Shown here: piece by piece, positions 17,269-27,209 of the stretch
Position numbering within the stretch: the first letter of the stretch is position 1
Layout: the number at the start of each line of letters is the position of its first letter
Origin: MFD01213-c1 sp963704405
GTDB taxonomy: Bacteria; Planctomycetota; Phycisphaerae; Tepidisphaerales; Tepidisphaeraceae
Direction of reading: 5' to 3'
Assembly: GCA_963704405.1 (NCBI GenBank)
Contig: OY969903.1
Coordinates: 3,224,001 to 3,288,000, forward strand
DNA length: 64,000 nt
The notes under the pieces: generated by a model
Told to the model about the DNA's origin: nothing
What the model saw: only the letters and a program-made list of their open reading frames with translations
Databases searched by the model: none
Translations under genes and position numbers: made by a program

Positions 17269-18162
17269 TTATGCGATGACCTTATTGAGCGGGTAAGTGA
17301 TGATGCCGGTAGCGCCGGCGCGTTTGAGCCGCGGAATAAGCTCCCGCTCCTGCTTTTCTTCCAAAATGACCTCAACCGCGACCCACGCCGGATCAGACAG
17401 GCGGCTGACTGTCGGGCTTTTCTCCGACGGCAGAAAACCAACGACCTCAGCCAGCCGGTTTTCCGGCACATTCATCTTCAGCCCCACCTTCGCCCGCGCA
17501 TCGATTGCGCCCTTGAGCAGCATCGCGATGTTTTCCATCTTTTCGCGCTTCACCGGATCGGCCCAGGCGCTTTTGGAAGCGATGAAACGCGTCGTGCTGC
17601 GCAGCAGCGTGTCGATGATCCGCAGGTTGTTCGCACGCAGGCTTGAGCCGGTTTCGGTGCAATCGACGATCGCATCCAGCAGCCGCGCTTTGATCTCAGT
17701 GGTGCCCCACGAAAACTCGACCGTGACGTTTACCCCTTTGCCCTGAAAATAACGCTGCGTCGTCTTCACCAGTTCGGTCGCCACGATCTTCCCCTCCAGA
17801 TCCTGCGGCGTTTTCACATCCGATTCTTCCGGCACCGCAAGCACCCATCGAATCGGATTCGCGCTCGCGCGGCTGTATTCCAGCTCGCAAATCTCAATGA
17901 CATCCGCTTCATTCCCATTCTCAACCACCCAGTCATGCCCCGTCAGCCCGCAGTCAACAATATCATCAACCACATACCGGCTGATCTCCTGCGCCCGGAA
18001 CAAAACAGCCGAAATCCCCGGATCGTCAAACCGCGGAAACACCGAGCGGCTGTCGATCGTCACCTTGTATCCTGCCTTGGCGAACAACTCGACCGTCGCG
18101 TTTTGCAAGCTCCCGCTGGGCAGGCCCATTCGAAGCGTGGATGGTGGAAGTCGGTCGGTCAT
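17269..18162 (-). CDS. hisG: ATP phosphoribosyltransferase
   Basis: 297 residues from MTDRLPPSTLRMGLPSGSLQ. In-frame sequence upstream to 18291 is repeat DNA and not coding. The protein has the HisG N-terminal lobe (DDIVDCGLTGHDWVVENG), the segment VATELVKTTQRYFQGKGVNV, the phosphoribosyl-binding LLDAIVDCTETGSSLRANNLRI, and a C-terminal regulatory domain (VSRLSDPAWVAVEVILEEKQ...GATGIITYPLNKVIA). This is the long form (HisG_L), which does not need HisZ and is inhibited by histidine. It performs the first step of histidine synthesis. No other his genes are nearby. Confidence 0.95.
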   Translation of the reverse strand: MTDRLPPSTLRMGLPSGSLQNATVELFAKAGYKVTIDSRSVFPRFDDPGISAVLFRAQEISRYVVDDIVDCGLTGHDWVVENGNEADVIEICELEYSRASANPIRWVLAVPEESDVKTPQDLEGKIVATELVKTTQRYFQGKGVNVTVEFSWGTTEIKARLLDAIVDCTETGSSLRANNLRIIDTLLRSTTRFIASKSAWADPVKREKMENIAMLLKGAIDARAKVGLKMNVPENRLAEVVGFLPSEKSPTVSRLSDPAWVAVEVILEEKQERELIPRLKRAGATGIITYPLNKVIA

Positions 18163-18195
18163 AATTTGTCCGCTGTCCGTCGTCCCTAATCCCTC

Positions 18196-18270
18196 GTCAG
18201 TTGTCCGTGGTCCGTCGCTAAAATCAATTAATGCGATCTCCGCAAAAGCAACGGACCACGGACAACTGAC
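18196..18270. repeat. Intergenic inverted repeat, best-paired copy of the family
   Basis: The 23-base arms at 18196-18218 and 18248-18270 match in 22 of 23 positions as an inverted repeat (arm starts GTCAGTTGTCCGTGGTCCG) around a 29-nt centre. Related words extend left to 18167. It lies immediately upstream of hisG and downstream of the HhH-GPD-like gene. Confidence 0.8.
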
Positions 18271-18287
18271 AAAGGACTCTTCTCTTT

Positions 18288-18908
18288 TCACTTCTTCTTC
18301 TTCGACTTCCCCTCATAAGCCAGGCGGCGGAGCGACACATATGCCTCGTATGCCTCATCCGCCTTGATATTGTGCTCGACAAACTTCTGCGCGTCTTCCA
18401 GCTTGATCTCGTCTTCGAAGATGCCCTCTTCCGTCAGCACCGCGACCATCTGATCATCCATCGGCACGCATGGGCCTTCGAAGGCAAACAGCATCACGTA
18501 CGCTTCCACAAACGGATGAATGTCCGGCAACTCTCGCAGAAACTGGCGCGCGTCTTTCTTGCTGATCGTCTTCAGGCGGTCCAGGCTGAGCGTATGCTCG
18601 CGCTCGAAGATATTGTTCAGCGACTGCGTGATCATCGCGACACGTTTTTCAATTTCGGGATAGCGCACGCCGAGCAGTTCGTGAATCTCCAGATCGGTCG
18701 CAACCCGCAACTCATTCAGATCGACGAATTCCCGGTTGATCGCCTTCATCGCATCTTCGGCCTTGCCGTCGGCGACGTCATAGCTCATCGCACCCCGCAC
18801 CAGCGCATGCAGCGGGTCCTGCGCCTCCAGGGGGGCAGCCTTCTGCTCTTTCATCAGCCCCTTTAAAAGCGATCGAAGTTCCTCGGCGTGTTTCGTAGCG
18901 TTCTTCAT
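18288..18908 (-). CDS. HhH-GPD/endonuclease III-like protein
   Basis: 206 residues. The order of elements matches a helix-hairpin-helix GPD glycosylase fold: DPLHALVRGAMSYDVADGKAEDAM, FVDLNELRVATDLEIHELLG, a run of helices, then LRELPDIHPFVEAYVMLFAFEGPCVPMDDQMVAVL, where the hairpin and the catalytic-type Asp would lie. The Cys ligands of a [4Fe-4S] loop are absent and the C-terminus is a short Lys-rich tail (GKSKKKK). Family enzymes cut damaged bases; this protein may be a DNA-repair relative or a degenerate binder. Gaps on both sides hold copies of the intergenic repeat. Confidence 0.6.
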   Translation of the reverse strand: MKNATKHAEELRSLLKGLMKEQKAAPLEAQDPLHALVRGAMSYDVADGKAEDAMKAINREFVDLNELRVATDLEIHELLGVRYPEIEKRVAMITQSLNNIFEREHTLSLDRLKTISKKDARQFLRELPDIHPFVEAYVMLFAFEGPCVPMDDQMVAVLTEEGIFEDEIKLEDAQKFVEHNIKADEAYEAYVSLRRLAYEGKSKKKK

Positions 18909-19020
18909 GGATTGTTCGTTGTCCGTTTCTATTGTCAGCTATGTTGCCCGCGGCCAGTCGTCCATTATCGGTTGCTGTCGGCGTCCAATGTTTTTTGCGA
19001 CGGGCAACTGACGACGGACA
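18909..19020. repeat. Weak member of the intergenic inverted-repeat family
   Basis: TTGTTCGTTGTCCGTTTCTA and ATTGTCAG near 18912-18938 face GGGCAACTGACGACGGACA at 19002-19020. The words and their arrangement match the family, but pairing is broken. It fills the gap between rbfA and the HhH-GPD-like gene. Confidence 0.4.
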
Positions 19021-19025
19021 TTCTC

Positions 19026-19448
19026 TCATTCATCTGTTTTCACGTCAGATTCTAAATCCGTCGTCCCTGCTGCAGTCTCTCCCCTCTGCTTCTCCATCTC
19101 TTCCCGCTCCTGGTTGGCCTTGCGGATCAGATCCAGCACGGCAATCTCCCGCTTGAGGTCCTCATCGATATGGAACCTGATAAACGGCGCCTGCCGAAGC
19201 GTCAGCGCCTTGGTCAGTTTCGTCCGCATCATACCGGCCGAATGTTTCAGCGCATTCAAGGCCGCCGTCTGCTGTCCTTCGGTGCCCATTACCGTAACAA
19301 ACACATCGGCGATCGAGAGATCATCACTCACCTTCACCCGCGTGATGCTCGGAAACCCGGTGAGCCGGGGATCCTGCAAATCGCGCATGATCATCGTCGC
19401 CAGCTCTCGCTGGATCGTGCTGCCGAGCATTTCCGTTCGTCGAGACAT
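19026..19448 (-). CDS. rbfA: Ribosome-binding factor A
   Basis: 140 residues from MSRRTEMLGSTIQRELATMI. KH-type fold with the family pattern DPRLTGFPSITRVKVSDDLSIADVFVTVMG and LRQAPFIRFHIDEDLKREIAVLDLI. RbfA binds the 30S subunit during 16S maturation. It follows the DUF503 gene and infB on the same strand, as in many bacteria. The Glu/Lys/Thr-rich tail beyond residue 115 is longer than the E. coli protein. Confidence 0.93.
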   Translation of the reverse strand: MSRRTEMLGSTIQRELATMIMRDLQDPRLTGFPSITRVKVSDDLSIADVFVTVMGTEGQQTAALNALKHSAGMMRTKLTKALTLRQAPFIRFHIDEDLKREIAVLDLIRKANQEREEMEKQRGETAAGTTDLESDVKTDE

Positions 19449-19511
19449 AAAAACACCACGGGCATTTATAGCCCGTGTCCGGAACTGTCAGACACAGGCG
19501 AGCCGCCCGCG

Positions 19512-19793
19512 CTACAACAATTCAATCTGGTAATCCAGGAGGTCCACAGTCGGCACCGTTTTCACAAAATCGACGAGCTTGCTCAGCGCGCCTTCCACAT
19601 ACCGGCTGTCGTTGCTGACCATCACGATTCCTATGATCGACCGCCGATGTTGATCCAGCGCCCCGACCTCGGCGATCGACACGTTATGCCCGTGGGCAAT
19701 CCGGTCCTTCAGGCTCTTAATCACCCGCCGCTTGTCCTTCAAAGACATCGCGTCGCCGATCGACAACTCCAACTGCAACACTCCAATATTCAT
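19512..19793 (-). CDS. DUF503 (YlxP-like) protein
   Basis: About 93 residues (MNIGVLQLELSIGDAMSLKDKRRVIKSLKDRI), with an alternative ATG 6 nt upstream. The sequence covers the whole DUF503 domain: SLKDKRRVIKSL, then NVSIAEVGALDQHRRSIIGIVMVSND. The family is typically encoded between infB and rbfA, as here, and is thought to assist ribosome maturation, though its role is not settled. The gap to infB is 61 nt. Confidence 0.88.
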   Translation of the reverse strand: MNIGVLQLELSIGDAMSLKDKRRVIKSLKDRIAHGHNVSIAEVGALDQHRRSIIGIVMVSNDSRYVEGALSKLVDFVKTVPTVDLLDYQIELL

Positions 19794-19853
19794 TCCCATG
19801 AGCCGGCATCACTGCGCGGCTTGGTTAAACCACACACTCAGCAACGGACAAAA

Positions 19854-22814
19854 TTACAACGTCCGCTGAATCGTTTCCTTAATATAAGCCTCAAGCATAT
19901 CACCGACTTTAATATCGTCGTAACCCGCCAGCTTGATGCCGCATTCAAACCCGGCCTTCACTTCCTTCACATCGTCCTTTACCCGTTTGAGCGTTTCGAT
20001 GCTCAGGTCTTCCGTGATGACCACACCATTGCGGCTCAGGCGCATCTTGCTGCCGCGCTGAATGTGTCCATCCACCACCCAGCAGCCGGCGATGTTGCCG
20101 ACCTTGCTGAACTTGAACACCTGGCGGATTTCCGCATGCCCATGCAGCTTCTCGCGGATTTCCGGCTCCAGCATGCCTGAAAGCGCCTTCTTCAGATCAT
20201 CGAAGATTTCATAGATGACGCGATACAGCCGAATCTCAACCCGGCGCTGCTCTGCCATCGCCCGCGCCGCCTCATCCGGCACCACATGGAACCCGATGAT
20301 GACCGCATCCGAAGCGTCGGCCAGTTCAACGTCGCTTTCATTGATCGCGCCAACCGCCGAGTGGATCACGCGAACTTTCACCTCTTCGGTGTTCTGATCC
20401 GTGACCGTCTTGGCCAGCGTTTCCACCGAGCCCTGCACGTCGCCCTTGATGATCAGGTTGATCGTCTTCACATCGCCCGCCTGCATCGTCGCAAACAGGT
20501 TGTCCAGCGTGACGCGCGTCTGGCTCGACAACTGCGTGTGGCGGACATTCGTCGACCGCTCCTCGGCAATCGCGCGGGCGCGATCCACATCGTCCAACTG
20601 GAACATCTTGTCGCCAGCGGCCGGCAATTCATTCAAACCGCTGACAATCACCGGCACCGACGGGCCGGCTTCCTTGATCGTCTCACCGCGATCGTTCAGC
20701 AGAATGCGCACGCGGCCATAGCCTGGACCGCAAAGCACCACATCGCCCGGCTTCAGCGTGCCGTCTTGAATCAACACAGTCGCCACGGCGCCGAGCCCCG
20801 AATCCATTCGCGATTCGATGACGGTCCCGCGCGCCGGCGCTGTCGGATCAGCCTTCAGTTCCAGCAGTTCCGCCTGGTAATCTAGGATTTCGATCAGTTC
20901 CTTGATGCCCTGCGCCGGTGATGGCGCTGGTGCGGATCACTTCGATATCGCCGCCCCACTCCACAGGATTCAGTCCCTGCGCCGCAAGCTGGCCCAGCAC
21001 CATGTCCGGGTTTGCATCGGCGCGATCGATCTTGTTCATTGCAACGACGATGGGCACCCCCGCCGCCTTCGCATGGTTGATCGATTCCACCGTCTGCGGC
21101 TGAACACCTTCCGCCGCCGATACGACCAGCACCACCACGTCCGTCATATTCGCCCCGCGGGCGCGCATGCTGGTAAACGCCTGGTGGCCGGGCGTATCAA
21201 TAAATGTAACGCGCTTCGCCGCCTCACCTTCACCGACGGTGACCATCCACGCCGCCGTATGCTGCGTGATGCCGCCCGCTTCACCCGCAGCTACATTCGC
21301 ATTGCGGATTTTGTCCAGAAGCGACGTCTTTCCATGGTCGACGTGACCCAGAATCGTCACCACCGGCGGACGAGTGCGGAGCATTTCCGGATCAGATGGA
21401 TTCTCCTCATATTCCTGCATCAACTGCTCTTCCATCGTCGCCTGCTCGACGATCTGCAGTTCAAGGCCGTACTCCAGCGCGATCGACTCAGCCGTCGCCT
21501 GATCCAACGACTGATTCACCGTCGCGAAAACACCCTGCCGCATCAGCTTGGAAATAATGTCGTTTGTCTTGATGCCCAGCGCCGTTGAAAGGGTCCGCAC
21601 CGTGATCGGCAATTCGATCTCAACCGGCTCGCCTTTCTGGACAGTCGTCTTGGCAACCGCATGCTGCCCGCGGCCGGAAACCTGCTTCAGATGCCGGTCG
21701 ATTCGAGCGCGATCCTGAGTCGCCGCATTCAGTGCATCGCGCCGGGCGATCAAATCCGCTTCGGTGAACTCTCGCAGCTTTTCAGTCGCTTCACCGCGCC
21801 GGCCGTCCAACCCGCGCCGGCGGGTCGACAAGCTCCCCTTCTTCGCCGCGGCTGCTTTCTTCTTTGCCTCTTCGTCGTCCTCTTCGGTGCGGATGACACC
21901 ACCACCGCCACGCGCCGCGCCTGCACGAACGACGGACTGTCCGCTGCCGCGCCAGGCCCGCCTGTCCGCGGACCGCGCGGACGCGGCGCTGGAACATGAT
22001 CCGGCTTCTCTTCGCGGACAATACGGGGCCCTTCCATCACCGCCGGTTTGGGAACCAGCAGCTTCGGCGCCTGCACCGGCGCAGCCTTCTTCTCGACCGG
22101 CGGCTGGCCTTCGCGATTTGCCAGCGTGATGGTCTTGCGCAACTGCGGGCGCTCGCCTCCGCTGTGCGGAGCGTGCGGCCCTGCATGAGACGGAGCGTGC
22201 GGCATCGCCGGAGCCTGCGTTATCGCTGGAGCGGACGATGCAACAGTTTTTGGCACTTCCAGGGCAACCGTCGGCGATGGTGCTTCCATCACAGGCACTG
22301 AAGGCGGTGTGGCCGGGGCGGCGGGCGCTGATGTGATGCTCGGCGCTTCCTGCTCCACCACCGGCGATGTCGTCACTGAAGGCGCTTTGGCCTTTGGCGC
22401 TTCAGCGACCGGGGCCGCCGGCGCGGGCGTCGTCACGGGCGCAGGCCCGGTGACGGTCGTTTCAACGAATGACTCCCGGGTCTCAGTGCCCGGCTGTTCC
22501 ATTGTCTCCGTCATGGTCGAAACATCTGACGAAGACTCTTCCGATTTCTTCTTTGCCGGCCGCCGCGCTGTTCGCGGTTTCGTCGCCACTTCCACCGGCG
22601 CCGCCGTCTCCACCGCCGTCGACACACCACCGTCGCCGTGGCTGAACCACTCGCGCACCGTCTCGGCGAGCCCAAGGCTCAACACGCTCATGTGGTTGGG
22701 CACCTTCTCGGCCAGACCTTCCTCGCGACACTTCGCAAGGATCGACTTGCTTTCGACGCCCAATTCCTTGGCGAGCTGATTGACTCGAATGCCTTTGCTC
22801 AAAACGATCTCCAA
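19854..22814 (-). CDS. infB: Translation initiation factor IF-2, two frame breaks
   Basis: Read as one gene of about 985 residues. The N-terminus (MEIVLSKGIRVNQLAKELGVE) is an IF2_N domain, followed by a long Ala/Pro-rich linker. The first break lies near 21949-21952; afterwards comes VIRTEEDDEEAKKKAAAAKK and KGSLSTRRRGLDGRR. A second IF2_N region, then the GTPase: G1 GHVDHGKTSLLD, G3 DTPGH, G4 NKID. The second break is an extra C in CCC at 20908-20910; beyond it domains II-IV continue from MDSGLGAVATVLIQDG to the stop. IF-2 delivers initiator tRNA to the 30S subunit and is essential, so both breaks are probably sequence errors. Confidence 0.93.
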
Positions 22815-22942
22815 AATTTGCCCGGACTAAACACCAACTCCAAAACTGCCTCAAACCGGGCACAAGGGCAGCTCACAAACAAAATGTCACTTCAAAAACC
22901 ACAATCAACAACAGGCGGCAGACCACTGACAACCGGCATCTT

Positions 22943-24481
22943 TCAAACCGGCGGGCGCATGCGTCCTTCAGCCAGGTCCGCCATGTCCTGTTCCTCATCA
23001 TCACCAACATTCGCCGTCGCCGGAACCTCTATGGCTCCGTTGATCGCCGCCTCTTCCGGTGACAGCTCATCACCCGTGGCGAATTTCTTTTCATCATGCA
23101 CGATCACTTCCGGCGCACCGCCTTCGGCGGCTTCCATCGCACCGGGCATACGGTCTCCATCTCCATCAGCGGCCGCGACATCTTCATCCGCCGCCCCGGC
23201 ACGCCGCCCTGTGGCAAAAGCGGATTGGCAAACGCCACTCCGTCAATTCCACGAGTGCCCGTCCCTTCAAATGCCGCCCGATCCGCCGCCTTTTTCTTCG
23301 CCTCGGCGGACTTCTTCTCTTCCTGCTCCTTGGCCACAATCTTCGCCTCAGCCGCGCACTTCTCAACGACAACCTGCGCCAGCGCCTCATCAAAACCAAG
23401 CTCTTCCATCAGCGGCCCGGTGCCCACTTCTTCAATGTCGCGCACATCGATCAGGCCCAGCGCGATCGCCTTGTCGATATGTTCCTGCGTCACGCCTTCG
23501 ATGCTCTTCAGCGTCAGGTCCAGCCGCTGCACGCCATTCTGGAATTCCGGCGGTGTGAGAATATCGATATCCCAACCCGTCAATCGCGCCGCCAGCCGAA
23601 CGTTTTGCCCGCGCTTGCCGATCGCCAGCGAAAGCTGATCGTCATTGACGATCACCGTCGCGCGACCCAGCTCAAAGCACAGCGAAACCTCGGCCACTTC
23701 AGCCGGCTTGAGCGCGTTGCTGATTAAAATCTGCGATGACTCGTTCCACCGCACGATATCGATCTTCTCGCCGCCCAGTTCATCAACGATGTTCTTAATG
23801 CGGCTGCCGCGAACGCCCACGCACGCGCCCACTGCATCCACCTTGCTGTCGATCGACGACACCGCGATCTTCGTCCGATGGCCCGGCTCCCGCGCCAGCG
23901 CCTTGATCTCAATCGTCCGCTCGCCTACTTCCGGAACCTCGCGCTCAAACAGACGCCGGATCAATTCCGGATGGCTGCGGCTCAAAATAATCTTCACCGC
24001 CGATCGGCGTGTCCCGCACTTCCAGGATCAGCGCCTGAATCCGCTCGCCCGCCTCGTGCGTCTCTCCCGGAATCTGCTCGCTCCGCGGCATGATCCCTTC
24101 ATTGCGGCCGAGCGTGATGATCATGCTCCCGCCTTCAAACCGCGCGATCGTCCCCGTCACAATCGTGCCGACGCGATCCTTGAATTCCTCATAAATGCTC
24201 CCGCGCTCATCCTGCCGGATAAGCTGGATCATCACCTGCTTCGCCGTCTGCGCCGCGATGCGGCCCAGAACGCTCAGCGGCAGCGCCGTCCCCTGCCGGC
24301 TCGCGCTGATGTCGCCGGTCTGGCGATCCAGCGTCACCGTAAATTCACTCGTATCTTCGGTGTTGAACTGCTTCCGCAACGCAGACGCAATTGCCTGTTC
24401 AATGTCTGTGTAAATCTGCTCCCGCTCGATGCTCTTGTCGCGGGCAATTCCATCCACAATGCGAATAAGTTCAGGATTCAT
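22943..24481 (-). CDS. nusA: Transcription factor NusA, two frame breaks
   Basis: Starts MNPELIRIVDGIARDKSIERE. The NusA N-terminal domain and the S1 domain (RVGTIVTGTIARFEGGSMIITLGRNEGIMP) are in the first frame. One extra base near 24001-24004 separates it from VKIILSRSHPELIRRLFEREVPEV, after which the KH region with GVRGSRIKNIVDELGGEKIDIV and LAIGKRGQNVRLAARLTGWDI follows. In the C-terminal tail the first frame turns into basic nonsense ending at 23104, while the next frame gives a smooth acidic tail ending at 22943 (ADLAEGRMRPPV), so a second break near 23190-23215 is likely. NusA modulates pausing and termination. It heads the nusA-infB-DUF503-rbfA block. Confidence 0.9.
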
Positions 24482-24618
24482 ACGTCCTCTCTATCTCTCT
24501 ATTAAATTGGTATTCAGTTGTCGTACAAAATTATTGAGCCGTCGATGGATCGCCGATCACACAAATTTGATCTTCATTCGATTAGTGTCCATCGTGGCTC
24601 ATTCATTCCTCGTTCATC

Positions 24619-24647
24619 AAAAAAATCAGGCCGCCTGATAGGCAGCC
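24619..24647 (-). terminator. Intrinsic terminator behind the ABC ATPase unit
   Basis: On the minus strand GGCTGCC and GGCGGCC pair (7 bp with one G-U) around loop TATCA, followed by TGATTTTTTT. It lies 37 nt after the small ORF 24684-24794 and 138 nt before nusA, so it separates the two units. Confidence 0.75.
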
Positions 24648-24683
24648 CACTCTTCCGCAGAACCTGTCAAAACGCCGACACCC

Positions 24684-24794
24684 TCACCCATAGAGGTTTT
24701 TATGCCTCCGGCTGAGGGCCGTTTCTGCCCCGATCAGGGCTTTCGCCCCGCCCACGGCTTTCGCCGCGGTGAAGATGGACCCATGCTTATGCAT
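24684..24794 (-). CDS. 36-codon ORF coupled to the ABC ATPase
   Basis: An ATG two nt beyond the ABC ATPase stop opens 36 codons beginning MHKHGSIFTAAKAVGGAKAL and ending in a basic, aromatic tail (RRHKNLYG). The GCG AAA GCC codons for the two AKA motifs make two hairpins with GAAA tetraloops (GGGCGAAAGCCC and CGGCGAAAGCCG), so the stretch could equally be a structured 3' RNA. No ribosome binding site is visible; coupling to the upstream stop is the likely route. The terminator follows 37 nt later. Confidence 0.45.
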   Translation of the reverse strand: MHKHGSIFTAAKAVGGAKALIGAETALSRRHKNLYG

Positions 24795-24796
24795 TG

Positions 24797-26068
24797 TTAT
24801 GCCATCGCATGAGTCGTCTCTTTCACACCCGCATTCTTAATGCCGGTGGCTGTGAGGCTCAGGTTCATCCCGGTCGCTCCGGGTTCGAAAAAGTGGGCCT
24901 TGCGAACGTCGGCATACACCGTCGTCGCTTTTCCCAGTTGAAGGCCGCCCGCACCGTCACCGGCGCCGCTGTCGGCCTCCATCCGTCCTACCACGTGATC
25001 TCGCAACACTGTGCTCATGTATACGTCCATGTCGTTGCCCAAAGGCTCAATCACGTTAAACGTAACGTTCAGTGGAACAGTCCCTTCGGTCTGTCGAAGG
25101 TGGAAATGCTCCGGTCGAATTCCCAATACCACATGGCTGCCAACCTTGCCGGCCAGCGCTTCCCTGAGGCGATTGGGGATAACAAGGGTAAACCCGTTTC
25201 CCGGCAACGTCAACTCACCGACCAAAACTACCGGCTCATCCGACTGCTTTTCGCCTATCCCTTTGCCCACTTCCCGCGCATTCTCCAGCTTCCCTTCCTC
25301 AAACACCATCTGTCCATCCACCAGCTTGATCGCCCCTTCAAAAAAGTTCATCGGCGGCATCCCGATAAATCCAGCCACAAACCGATTCACCGGGTAATTA
25401 TAGGTATTCAAAGGCGTGTCGCCCTGCTGAATCAGCCCATCTTTCATCACTACAATCCGGTCCCCCAGCGTCATCGCCTCTTCCTGATCGTGCGTGACAT
25501 AGATCGTTGTGGTCTTCAATCGCTGATGAAGCCGCTTCAGCTCGGCACGCGTTGTCACCCGCAACTTGGCATCCAGGTTTGAAAGCGGCTCATCAAACAA
25601 AAACGCCGCCGGCTCGCGCACGATTGCCCGCCCCACCGCCACGCGCTGCCGTTGCCCCCCCGAAAGGGCCTTCGGCTTCCGCTCCAGCAAATGTTCGATA
25701 TCCAAAATCTTCGCTGCCTGCGTCACCCGCTCGTGAATCTGCGCCTTGGGCATCCCCCGAAGCTTCAACCCAAACGCCATATTTTTATAAACCGACATGT
25801 GCGGATACAGCGCGTAGTTCTGAAAAACCATCGCGATGTCGCGGTCTTTCGGGGCGACATCGTTCACAATCCGATCGCCGATCCGAATCACACCGTCGGA
25901 TATTTCCTCCAGGCCCGCCACCATGCGCAGCGTCGTGCTCTTGCCGCACCCCGAAGGCCCGACCAGCACGACAAATTCCTGGTCCCGGATCTGCAGATCA
26001 ATCGCATCAACAGCCTTGACCCCGCCCGCATAAATCTTGCTGACCTTTTCCAGTTCCACTTTGGCCAT
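24797..26068 (-). CDS. ugpC: ABC transporter ATP-binding protein, MsmX/UgpC type
   Basis: 423 residues. Walker A GPSGCGKST at about 37-45, Q-loop FQNYALYPH near 82-90, signature LSGGQRQ at 135-141, Walker B FLFDE at 156-160 and the switch His in VTHDQEEAM. The C-terminal third is a TOBE/MOBE domain (VVLGIRPEHFHLRQTEGTVPLNVTF). This subfamily energises sugar ABC importers and often serves several of them. No permease or binding protein is nearby, so it fits a shared ATPase. The C-terminal tail is somewhat longer than in MsmX and includes an insertion around EADSGAGDGAG. The gene symbol is a family label only. Confidence 0.9.
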   Translation of the reverse strand: MAKVELEKVSKIYAGGVKAVDAIDLQIRDQEFVVLVGPSGCGKSTTLRMVAGLEEISDGVIRIGDRIVNDVAPKDRDIAMVFQNYALYPHMSVYKNMAFGLKLRGMPKAQIHERVTQAAKILDIEHLLERKPKALSGGQRQRVAVGRAIVREPAAFLFDEPLSNLDAKLRVTTRAELKRLHQRLKTTTIYVTHDQEEAMTLGDRIVVMKDGLIQQGDTPLNTYNYPVNRFVAGFIGMPPMNFFEGAIKLVDGQMVFEEGKLENAREVGKGIGEKQSDEPVVLVGELTLPGNGFTLVIPNRLREALAGKVGSHVVLGIRPEHFHLRQTEGTVPLNVTFNVIEPLGNDMDVYMSTVLRDHVVGRMEADSGAGDGAGGLQLGKATTVYADVRKAHFFEPGATGMNLSLTATGIKNAGVKETTHAMA

Positions 26069-26176
26069 GCTGATCTGCTCCAGAAAACCGGCGGCGACTT
26101 TAACAAATGCGACCGACGAAAATTATACCGCCCTCCACCCGACTATCAAAAAGCAACGCCAACGTATCTGTATGAA

Positions 26177-27079
26177 TTACTTCCCCCCTACCGCCTTCGT
26201 CAGCGCATCCGAAAATGCATTCACCGAAGCCGCAAAATGCTCCAGCCGATCTTTTCCCTCCCCGCTGTCATACTTCAACACACAAATCCCCTTAAACCCC
26301 TGATCCTTCATTTGCCCCACCACCGCCGCCAAATCCACCTTTCCTGTTCCCAGCGGTGTTTCGTTCCCATCCTGTCCCACATCACTGAAATGAACTTCCA
26401 CCAAGCGGCTGCCAAACTTTTTTATCCCCTCCGCCACCGACATCGGCGGTTTCAACGCGGACCGTTCCCAACTCGCCACATCCAGACAAATCGCAACCCG
26501 CGGCGACCGCCCCTCCACCGATTTCAATATCTGATCCACATCAATCGACGCCTTCGATCCGGGAGCACAGTAAATATACAGCGCCGCATTCACTCCAAAC
26601 TCCGTCGCCACCTTATCCAGCATTTCAATCGAAACATCCGGCGAATCGTCTACGACGATCGTCTTCATCTTCATCTTCTTCCCAAACGCAAAAATCTTCC
26701 GTGCGAGTTCTTCATCTTTCCCAATCGAAACCACCCCGAAGCTTTCCGCGCTCATCCGAAGCGACTTCACCTTCGACTGCAGCGCCGCGATGGAAGCATC
26801 CGGCATATCCGGCCCCGCCACCACCTCCGGCTGATCCGCCGAAATCACCTGCCCCGGCGACAACTCAAAATGATGAAAATCCAGCGTGTGCAGCAGATCG
26901 AGCATGTCCAACGTCGTCATTTTTGGGAACGTCGACGCCTGGCATTCAAGCTGCCACGTCAGGCTCTTCAGCCCTGCATGATCGACATGAATTGGCGGCG
27001 TATCCCCCACCGCCCCAAACGCCACTGCCGAAACCATCATCCCCACCGTTGCCGCCACAAATCTTCGCTTGATCTGCAT
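26177..27079 (-). CDS. Exported sugar phosphate isomerase/epimerase-like protein
   Basis: 300 residues from ATG (a GTG lies one codon upstream). The signal peptide is MQIKRRFVAATVGMMVSAVAFG. A TIM barrel of the xylose-isomerase-like/AP endonuclease 2 family follows, with strands ending in acidic or His residues (VAICLDVASWERS, LVEVHFSDVGQDGNETPLGTGKVDL, KGICVLKYDSGEGKD). The His-Asp pattern in VEVHFSD and the GTGKVDL motif are typical of the metal site. Planctomycetes carry many such exported paralogs with unknown sugar substrates. The first part (SLTWQLECQASTFPKMTTLDMLDLL) fits the usual N-terminal strand. Confidence 0.8.
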   Translation of the reverse strand: MQIKRRFVAATVGMMVSAVAFGAVGDTPPIHVDHAGLKSLTWQLECQASTFPKMTTLDMLDLLHTLDFHHFELSPGQVISADQPEVVAGPDMPDASIAALQSKVKSLRMSAESFGVVSIGKDEELARKIFAFGKKMKMKTIVVDDSPDVSIEMLDKVATEFGVNAALYIYCAPGSKASIDVDQILKSVEGRSPRVAICLDVASWERSALKPPMSVAEGIKKFGSRLVEVHFSDVGQDGNETPLGTGKVDLAAVVGQMKDQGFKGICVLKYDSGEGKDRLEHFAASVNAFSDALTKAVGGK

Positions 27080-27209
27080 CACGTTAAACTCCCGAAATTC
27101 GCCTGATGTGCAACGTCCGCCGAATCTTTTACCAGCAATCCGCCTGATTGTTGGTCAGGCGATCAATCCCGAACTATGATAAATAACCGGAAAGGCAGTT
27201 AATCAAGTT

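Noticed and set aside
24648..24790. A known riboswitch upstream of nusA
   Set aside because: The hairpins fall within the 36-codon frame and lie before a terminator belonging to the preceding unit. No riboswitch consensus was recognised.
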